Shown: piece by piece, positions 21,051 to 27,867 of the stretch
How positions within the stretch are numbered: position 1 is the first letter of the stretch
Layout of the letters: each line of letters opens with the position of its first letter
Assembly (NCBI GenBank): GCA_027943245.1
Contig: JANDJZ010000215.1
Location: forward strand, 1-27,867
Source: Acanthamoeba sp. SK_2022b
Lineage: Eukaryota; Discosea; Longamoebia; Acanthamoebidae
DNA length: 27,867 nt
Direction of reading: 5' to 3'
Program-made: the position numbers and the translations under genes
The notes under the pieces: model-generated
Databases searched by the model: none
What the model was told of the DNA's origin: nothing
What the model saw: only the letters and a program-made list of their open reading frames with translations

Positions 21051-23959
21051 ATGGCTTGCCAGAGGAGAACAAGAGCAGGACTGGATAGACCACCAGAAGA
21101 GATGCATCTTCAGTCGCTGCCAGCTGCTTGTCATAGAGATGTACAAAATTCAACGACGACTGCCACGAGCTTACTCATAAGCGCGCAGCCACCACCATCC
21201 TCCTCATCTTCGGCCTTTGCACAACCTCTAATCTCCTCAATCTCTTTGGTCCCCTTTTCCATTCCGCTTATTCGACCGACTTCGAGTAGCACCATCATCA
21301 TAAGCATCATCTTCACCTGCCTGGCTTCTCTCACGCCGCGAGGGGTCGAGGCCGGGTCGCAGCAGGCGCAGCCGGCGCCCGCTGCCTCCAACGACACCAC
21401 CGCCATCGACACCGGATGGCTGCTCACCTCGGCCTACCTCGTCTTCTGTACGTGCCGCCCCGGCCCACCACTCTTGCCCTGCGGCTCTGCCGCCCCGTGG
21501 CCTGCTCTGCCCGCGCCACTTTGGCGGCCCACCCAAGCCTAACCTGCTGCTGGCTGTCCACGTCCACGCCGTGCAGTCATGCAAGCAGGGTTCGCGATGC
21601 TGGAGGCCGGCACGACGCGAGCAAAGAACATCAAGAACATCCTGCTCAAGGTTCTGAAACGAAACAACCACCCCTTTTGTGCCCTCGGTGGAGTTCTCAC
21701 GTTGCGCTGCCATTGCGTGCTTCTTGGTGACCTGTCCACCAGAACCTGATAGACACCAGCGTCGCATCGATGGTGTGGTTTGGAATAGGCCACGCGTTTG
21801 CATTTGGCAATGTACGCACACGCGCACACGCACACGCGGCGATGTAGGTTGCTTACAAATATGTGACAGGGGAACGGATTCATTGGGACAACTTACTTCT
21901 TCTTGTACGACTACGACGACTACGCGTACTTCATGTTCCAGGTTCACTTGCTCGCTTCAATGGCCTCCTCCAAACCTCGTGTGGCGCAGCGCCAGCGCGC
22001 GTCTCACTGCATTCTCTCCCTGCTTTGCGCTGCAGTGGGCGTTCGCGACGACCGCCGTGTCCATCATCAGCGGGTCTCTGGCCGAGCGCACTCAGTTCAC
22101 CTCCTTCCTCATCTCCACGGCCATCGTCGCCGGCTGGGTCTATCCCATCATCGCGCACTGTATGCCGCAGCTCTCTCTCTCTCTCTCTCCTTTCTCCCAC
22201 ACTGAGCGGCGGCACTCTGACGTCATCGCCCGGCCACCCGTTCAGGGGCGTGGTCTGATGCCGGCTGGCTACGCAACCTGGGCACCAATGGCTTCATCGA
22301 CTATGCCGGCGGCGGCGTGGTTCACATGGTGGGCGGCGGTGCGCCTCTCCTCTCTCATTTCCAGCCACATGGTGTTGTTCTTTATTTACCATTATGATAA
22401 AGATTTTTTTAGAATATAAATTTAGAAATATAAGTGATTAGATAATAAATAAAAAGAAACATACATTTTAATTGGTGGCTGACGCTGTGGTTCTCTCTGG
22501 CGCGGTCAGGCGTGGGATTGGTGGGGGCCATCGTCGTGGGGCCGCGCATGGGCCGGTTCGACTCTGCCCAAAAAGTACGCCGTGTGTGCGACGCTCCCTC
22601 GCCTCGAAATATAAAATGATACAGTGGCCGGCCGTTGGGAAGAGGGACGGGCCAAACGCGAGCGGCTCGATTTTTTTTTTGTTATTTATTTTGTATTTTT
22701 TAATTATTTATATTGGCTCTGGCCAACAGGAGGGGTCGTGCTTCTGGTTCAAGCGGCCCAAGGTGCACGACATCCCCGGCCACAACTCGCCTCTGATCGC
22801 GCTCGGCATCTTCATTCTATGGTTCGGCCCCACCCCACCCCGTGTCTCCCTGCGTTGGGCCAACTCCCCTGCGACGGCCACAGGTTCGGGTGGTTTGGAT
22901 TCAACTCCGGGTCCACGCTCGGGCTCTCGCTCGGGCGACACAACCTGGCCGGCCGCATCGCCGTCAACACGGCCATGGCCAGCACCGCCGCCTGCCTCTC
23001 CACGCTCCTGCTCATCAGGTAGGCGTCGACGGCCAAGCCTCTCCCTCTTCTCCTCTTCTCCTCTTCTCCTCTTTCTCATCGATCGTCAAACGCACGTTGC
23101 TGTCGTTCGCAGGCTGCTCATCGGTCAGTACAACCTCGAGGCCAGCTGCAACGGCCTGTTGACCGGCGCCGTGGCCGTGACGTCGTCCTGCGCTGTCATC
23201 GAGCCCTGGGCCGCAGTCTTCATCGGAGGTACGCCCGCCGCGATCGGGGTGAGCTCCACGCACACAGGAGCAGCTTGTCTCATGGCGTATGCTGTCGCTT
23301 TAGTCGGGAGCGGCTTCGTGTACTACGGCGCGACGCATCTGCTGCTCTACTTGCGCATCGACGATCCGCTCGAGGCCGCGCCGGTTCACTTCTTCGGCGG
23401 GATGTGGGGCCTGCTCTGCATCGGTTCGTCCCCCCCTCATCCTGTTTTTTTGTTTTTTTTTAAATGTTGTATTTTTGTTTATTAAAAACGAAATTAAAAT
23501 TGTTATTTTTTCCTCACGCCCCACCGGACAGGCTTTTTCGCTCAGCAGGCGTACGTCGTGTCTGCCTACGGTTCGGGTTCGGTGTATGGCCTCTTCTACG
23601 GAGTACGTGAGCATCACCGACTGCCGCGCGCGCGGTGTGCGTGTGTGTGGTGTACTCACTCAAGAGCGTGACGCGATGCACCAGGGCGGGGGCGAGCAGC
23701 TGGGCATTCAGTTGTGCGGAATAGTGGTCATCGTCGTGTGGGTCACCCTCTGGTCCTTGCCCATGTTTCTGGCCCTCCGTTACCTCCATAAGCTGCGGTG
23801 CCTCTCTCCATCATCAGTCTTGTTGCCACTCGCTCGACCTCTCACCTCTTTGGTCGTGGCAGCGTATCGCACGAGGTGGAGGTGACGGGGCTGGACATCA
23901 CCAAGCACGGGGGCTCGGCCTATCCCTACTTTGTGCAATCGGGCTCTGTTGACGGCTGA
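21051..23959 (+). CDS. Ammonium transporter, Amt/Mep/Rh superfamily (eukaryotic AMT1-like)
   Basis: This is a polytopic plasma-membrane channel-like transporter for ammonium. A long N-terminal extension with hydrophobic IIISIIFTCLASL precedes the conserved core. The core runs DTGWLLTSAYLVF, MQAGFAMLEAGTTRAKN, WFGIGHAFAFGN and NGFIGTTYFFLYD, then SIISGSLAERTQFTSFL and STAIVAGWVYPIIAH. The first pore-His block is FIDYAGGGVVHMVGG, followed by GVGLVGAIVVGPRMGRF, IPGHNSPLIALGIFILWFGW and FGFNSGSTL. RIAVNTAMASTAACLSTLL, YNLEASCNGLLTGAVAVTSS and the second pore-His block APVHFFGGMWGLLCIGFFA follow, with DITKHGGSAYPYFV near the end. Both pore histidines are present. About twelve introns are needed; two (near 22340-22510 and 22580-22730) are markedly AT-rich. 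The N-terminus is uncertain: 21051 is the first ATG of the open frame, but a later Met or an extra intron is possible. Confidence 0.9.
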
Positions 23960-24049
23960 GGATTGGCAAAGAGAGAGAGAGAGGGTTGGGTGTTTTTGAC
24001 CAAATGCCACAAACGCGGTTCTTATTTATCTCAGAAACCTACACGAGGT

Positions 24050-24259
24050 TCATTGCTTTCCCTTCTGCTTCTGCTTCTTCCCTGAGTCATATGGCACTTC
24101 GACGAAATAGTTCGTCATCGTCGTTCGAGGCTCTTGAACCATCTTGATACCGAACGGCTTACCGTCGATCAACGAGCACTCGTACCCCGACCAGATAAAG
24201 AGGATGGCCACGGTCTGTGGTCTCCTCTTGTAGTCTCTGAGGAGATCAAAACGCTCTGG
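24050..24259 (-). CDS. Coding-like terminal exon, unknown family (partial gene)
   Basis: On the minus strand, right after an ATCATTAG that fits a 3' splice site, an open frame begins PERFDLLRDYKRRPQTVAIL. It continues FIWSGYECSLIDGKPFGIKM, passes through VQEPRTTMTNYFVEVPYD and ends in a Lys/Gln tail KKQKQKGKQ with a TGA at 24052-24050. The balanced composition and alternating hydrophobic pattern look like real protein, but I do not recognise the family. Upstream exons would lie at about 24280-24620, where a frame starting MMLSVRGFGGRLGLLALFF at 24623 looks like a signal peptide. I could not join the two parts in one frame. The candidate 5' end overlaps the start of the LINE, so the gene may be disrupted. 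It converges on the ammonium-transporter gene. Confidence 0.4.
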   Translation of the reverse strand, partial: PERFDLLRDYKRRPQTVAILFIWSGYECSLIDGKPFGIKMVQEPRTTMTNYFVEVPYDSGKKQKQKGKQ

Positions 24260-24705
24260 CCTAATGATCCATTACACATCAATCATCGTTGCGGCGTGAG
24301 GAGGGAGAAGGGGATGAACCAAGGCCTCTGATGATGTGGGGTAGTCCAGGTCGATCCAGTTGCAAGAAGAGAGACAACAGAGGACATGGTGAGTGATGTT
24401 GGGATACGGCCATACTGCGCAGAAAGCACCGCTTCCGGCTTCCGAAAAAAAACTTCCTGCCGCGAACAAGGCCACAGCTCCTGCTCCCCCCCCTGAACTC
24501 GGGTACACCCAACTCAAGAGATGAAGTGCTATTTTGTATGAAGCTTGGAACGGTCAATCCAAGGATAAAAAACAATGCCAGAAGACCTAGTCTTCCGCCA
24601 AAACCGCGCACAGACAGCATCATAATTAATCATACAAAACACTCGCATCTTCTCTCAGAAAGATGGACAAGGACACACCCGCACCCTCTACCCATAAGCG
24701 AAAGC

Positions 24706-25883
24706 ATGGAGATGAGCAGGAAGGCACCTGCACCTCAAAAACCACCCGCCCCAAGTCTGAATGTAACCCCCCCCAAATCACCAAAAAATTACCTCTCCCC
24801 CCAATTAACAAGAAAAAACCCACCCCACCGCCCAGCCCAACGACCAAGCAAGAGACTCATTGCAACCGAAACCAACAAGGAGATTACCACCCCCAGACCC
24901 AGGCCAGGTCACGAAACGAACCCGATCCCAGTGCCCCAACCAACCCAAGATCCCGACTGTGGATGGGGCGCCAAATACGCACAAGGCTGGGGTCAGGACT
25001 CAACCCCCGCCGGGACCAGCACCTACTCATCAATCGAAGCCATCATCAACAAAATCCGTAACACCACCCCAAGCGAAGACATCGAACAGGAGATTGCCAA
25101 CGTCCTCGACTCCTATGTAGAAGCCAAGAACAAGTCCATGGAGAGGACAATGAAGGTATCGACAATCGAACTGGCAGTCCTCAGAGACGCAGTCGCGAAG
25201 GCCAGAGGAGGCGGCACCCCCCAAGAAGAGGAAGACCCGACAGTCTCAGTTATTGTCGCCGAGAACGTCAAGGAGGACTGGAACGCTGTACGCGCCTTCT
25301 TCAACAACATCAGGGGACTCGACCTGGAGAACACCGTCCTGTTCCCGCAGACGAACAAACGTGCAGCGATCATAGCCTTTGAATCAGAAGAACACCGCAC
25401 CCGCGCCCTCGACAAGATCCGCAACTCCGGGAAGGAATGGCACATCGTCTCCTCCATCCCCTCACTAAAACAATCGGACTGTGCCCTCGACACCCCCCAC
25501 ACGGCTTACATCTACGCCCCAGACCTCCCGCTAGAAGCCCTCGAGACAATTTCCCCCTCCCCATCAAATCGGCTAAAACAACCAACGGGTCCATCACAGT
25601 CTCGTTCTACAGGGCAGAAGACTCCGCCGCGTTCATCACACTCCGCTCCATTGAGACTCCCTCGGGACTGGCGAACATCTCCGACTCCTACATCGGAAAG
25701 ACAGAATTCAAGCTGCGCCTGAAAGGCACCCCGAAGAAGTGGCGCTCCTCCAACCTCCGCAACTTCCTCAAGTCCCAAGGAGTCATCTTCAAGGAGGCGG
25801 AAATTGCGAGAAGCCCATCGGACGGACAGAATCTCTCCTACAGCTGGATCAAGTTCGACTCCGCCAATACGCACCTCACGTAA
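24706..25883 (+). pseudogene. LINE ORF1 (RNA-binding protein), frameshifted
   Basis: A likely start MEMSRKAPAPQKPP lies at 24706, though the frame is open from 24526. The first part is Pro/Lys/Thr-rich and disordered. It is followed by a helical segment (DIEQEIANVLDSYVEAKNKS) and an RRM-like domain (SVIVAENVKEDWNAVRAFFN ... RAAIIAFESEEHRTRALDKI). After TAYIYAPDLPLEAL, near 25540-25555, sensible protein jumps to the other frame (NFPLPIKSAKTTNGSITVSF, then a second RRM-like stretch ending YSWIKFDSAN), so a frameshift has broken ORF1. The second frame stops at 25883, directly inside endonuclease-like sequence. The function would be binding element RNA in the ribonucleoprotein; this copy is unlikely to make it. 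Confidence 0.7.
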
Positions 25884-27867
25884 ACAGAAACTTCTTCAAC
25901 AACACAGTCCTCCCTATCACAAAGAAGTTAACGGAGTCAAACCCAACTATACTAATAGGTGACTTCAACGCGTGCGCACACAAGTTAGACAAGAAAAACC
26001 CAAAAGGCTACATAAGCCCACACTTAATAAACCTAATGGAAACGTGCGCGCTAAAAGATGCCTTCCGAGCACTCCACCCAACAAAACAAACCTTCTCCTG
26101 GACCAGAGCTGAAAAGAACGGCAGTATCCAAGCTACTAGGATAGACACTGCACTAATATCTCACCACATAACCCCGATCAACGCCTCATACTCACCCATG
26201 CTGGTCGACACAGACCACCTAGCCTTCACATGCAGCTGGAGAAGAAACAACTACAACCCCTTCACCCCAGTGACTTACCGCAGAGCATTCAAAAGCAGAC
26301 TTACCCAAGAAGAGGCTATACTCTTCAATGAACGGATCAGCAATTGTACCTACACTGACATCAGAGACAGAATTGCAACAGCGGCAGCTGCCACCATCCC
26401 AACCCCCCCTCCTAACAAAGCACGTAAACTAAACAAAGAAACTGCAAAACTTGTCAAAAAGTATGGCAAGCTCACGCGAAGCATCCATAGACTTCTAGCC
26501 ACAGGCTCCCTCAAGCCAAAAGAAAGAGCACTTTTCTCAAGTAACAACAACAACGAATGGCTCACCGAAGCAAAAACCTCACAGAAATCACTCCGAAGAC
26601 AGATGCGCAAAGCAATCCGATCGCAAAATAAAATAAAAATAAACACAAACGTCATGAGACAGCGCAGAGATGCCAACCTCACTAACCAACTCCACTTCAA
26701 GAGACTTAAATCACACCTACACCCAAGAACCAACTCCCTACCACTAAATGTGCTAAACGAGCACCACGAACTGGTCACAGACCTGAAGGTAATCAAAGAC
26801 ATAACCCACACCTTCTGGTGTAGCTTGTTCACAAAAGGCCCTGCCCCGACAACCCCTATCCCAAACTGTTACACTAAAGAACGCCCACGCCTTACCATTA
26901 AAGATAATGAACAGATAACCAGACCCATCACACTGCAAGAACTAAATGACACCCTCGCAAAGATAAAAACAGATTCAGCCCCAGGCCCAGATGAAATCAA
27001 CAACGCAATGCTCAAAGCCCTCAACGACAGAAACCAAGCAGATCTCCTCTCATTCCTCAACTCAGCAATGACTGACCCTACACTCCCGGACAACCTTAAC
27101 AGCGCAAAAATCTGGACCATCCACAAGAGAAACGACAAAGCAAACCTAAACAACTACCGACCCATAGCACTCTGCCAAACAATATACAAACTCCTAACAC
27201 TAATAATCAATAAACGCCTCTACAAAGCAGTAGAACGGCGCAACATCCTCTCCAAAGCCCAAGCAGCCTTTCGAAAAGGGAGGTCAACCCAACTACACAT
27301 AATCACCCTCCGCAACCTGATCGAGGAAGCCCTCACACTGAACCGCCCACTCTTTGCACTCTTTGTCGACCTGGAAAAAGCATATGACTCCCTGCCACAC
27401 AGAGCCATAACACTCACCCTTCGCTACTACGGCGCCTCCCCGACTCTCCAAGAACTAATAAACAAATTGTACGACAATGCAAACACCACGGTGTGCACCC
27501 GCTATGGTGACACAGCCCCCTTCCCAACAGACAAAGGAGTCAAACAAGGAGACCCCTTATCCCCTCTCCTCTGGAACCTATTCATCAACCCAGTAGTTAA
27601 ACAGCTCCTACACACCCACTCTGCTCACTCAACATCGCAAGGGGAAAAAATAGGCAACACGGCCTTCGCAGACGACCTCACCATACTCAGCAGCTCTGGC
27701 GCCGACCTGGCTGAATCGCTGGCACTCTTCCAAAACTTCTGCAACTACCACAGACTCCAAATTAGCCCCAGTAAGTCCATCATTGCAACCACCTCACTAG
27801 AAACCCTGTCCCTAGCAGTAGACACCCCAACAGGACCCCAACTCATACCCAACCTAGAAAAGAACAA
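25864..27867 (+). pseudogene. LINE ORF2: C-terminal half of EEP endonuclease plus reverse transcriptase, partial
   Basis: A single uninterrupted frame runs from about 25864 to the right edge. It opens in the middle of an APE-like endonuclease: YAPHVNRNFFNN, TILIGDFNACAHKLD (catalytic GDFN, 25958-25969), FSWTRAEKNGSIQATRIDTA and the terminal DTDHLAF. The N-terminal half, with its Asn and Glu metal ligands, is missing. A basic linker leads to the reverse transcriptase, with KIKTDSAPGPDEINNAML, NLNNYRPIALCQTIYKLL and AQAAFRKGRSTQLH. Next come catalytic block A FVDLEKAYDSLPH (about 27362-27400), KGVKQGDPLSPLLWNLFINP, and block C NTAFADDLTILSSS with the FADD motif (about 27655-27696). The long open frame and intact catalytic Asp residues suggest a recent insertion. 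The missing endonuclease start makes this copy probably non-autonomous. Confidence 0.85.

Larger units (their letters stand above)
24540..27867 (+). mobile_element. Non-LTR (LINE) retrotransposon, internally damaged, running off the right edge
   Basis: This A- and C-rich, G-poor block differs sharply in base and codon use from the GC-rich genes to its left. It has no introns. It carries a Pro/Lys-rich ORF1 with an RNA-binding-like domain, then the second half of an APE-type endonuclease, then a reverse transcriptase. The left boundary is set only by the change in composition (about 24520-24600), and no target-site duplication could be checked because the 3' end is outside the window. The ORF1/ORF2 layout with an EEP endonuclease places it among L1- or Jockey-like elements, but the clade is not assigned. 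Confidence 0.85.

Noticed and set aside
21237..21947. 236-codon minus-strand frame
   Set aside because: It lies antisense to the first exons of the ammonium transporter and shows no recognisable domain.
24134..24331. Plus-strand frame MNHLDTERLTVDQRAL
   Set aside because: The opposite strand at 24050-24259 gives a more protein-like frame with a splice-like border and a natural C-terminus.
24663..25061. Plus-strand frame starting MDKDTPAPSTHKRKHG as the real start of LINE ORF1
   Set aside because: It is attractive as an N-terminus but is in a different frame from the RNA-binding domain; the frame starting near 24706 reaches that domain without a shift. It remains possible if there is a second frameshift.

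Overview
The window reads as nuclear DNA of a free-living amoebozoan, most likely Acanthamoeba or a close relative (inference). It is GC-rich and gene-dense. Almost every gene is cut by many short GT-AG introns, often 58-80 nt, and neighbours are divergent or convergent with only tens to hundreds of bases between them. The protein set is eukaryotic: a Fanconi-anaemia RING ligase, a gamma-tubulin complex protein, an RFX transcription factor and a Stealth-type sugar-phosphate transferase. There are no bacterial operons, CRISPR arrays or rRNA genes. Single ORFs are therefore only exons, and the gene spans below were built by joining exons across GT-AG (and one possible GC-AG) junctions that keep frame and restore known family motifs.

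Layout, left to right. Positions 43-1569 (-): Stealth/GNPTAB-like phosphotransferase, divergent across a 185-nt promoter from 1755-3569 (+): FANCL. At 3694-3766 (+): tRNA-Lys(UUU). At 3933-4782 (-): a two-pass membrane protein of unknown family. At 5130-6955 (-): class III alcohol dehydrogenase (S-(hydroxymethyl)glutathione dehydrogenase), divergent from 7472-9053 (+): phosphopantothenate-cysteine ligase. At 9115-10110 (-): a charged, coiled-coil-prone hypothetical protein, divergent from 10639-16549 (+): a gamma-tubulin complex component of the GCP5/GCP6 type. One 952-nt intron of that gene (12259-13210) holds a complete AlkB-family demethylase gene on the opposite strand (12339-13067). At 17329-20806 (+): an RFX-family transcription factor with a long C-terminal region. 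At 21051-23959 (+): an Amt/Mep ammonium transporter. At 24050-24259 (-): a coding-like terminal exon of unknown family. From about 24540 to the right edge (+): a non-LTR (LINE) retrotransposon with a damaged ORF1, half an endonuclease and a well-preserved reverse transcriptase.

The genes do not form an operon. Three encode functions that meet in aldehyde and alkylation damage: FANCL (crosslink repair), class III ADH (formaldehyde removal) and AlkB (oxidative demethylation that releases formaldehyde). Their closeness is noted as a finding but may be chance. The clearest unusual structures are the antisense AlkB gene nested in the GCP intron, a probable GC-AG intron splitting the FANCL RING, and the rearranged LINE copy. 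No unambiguous new multi-gene system was found.
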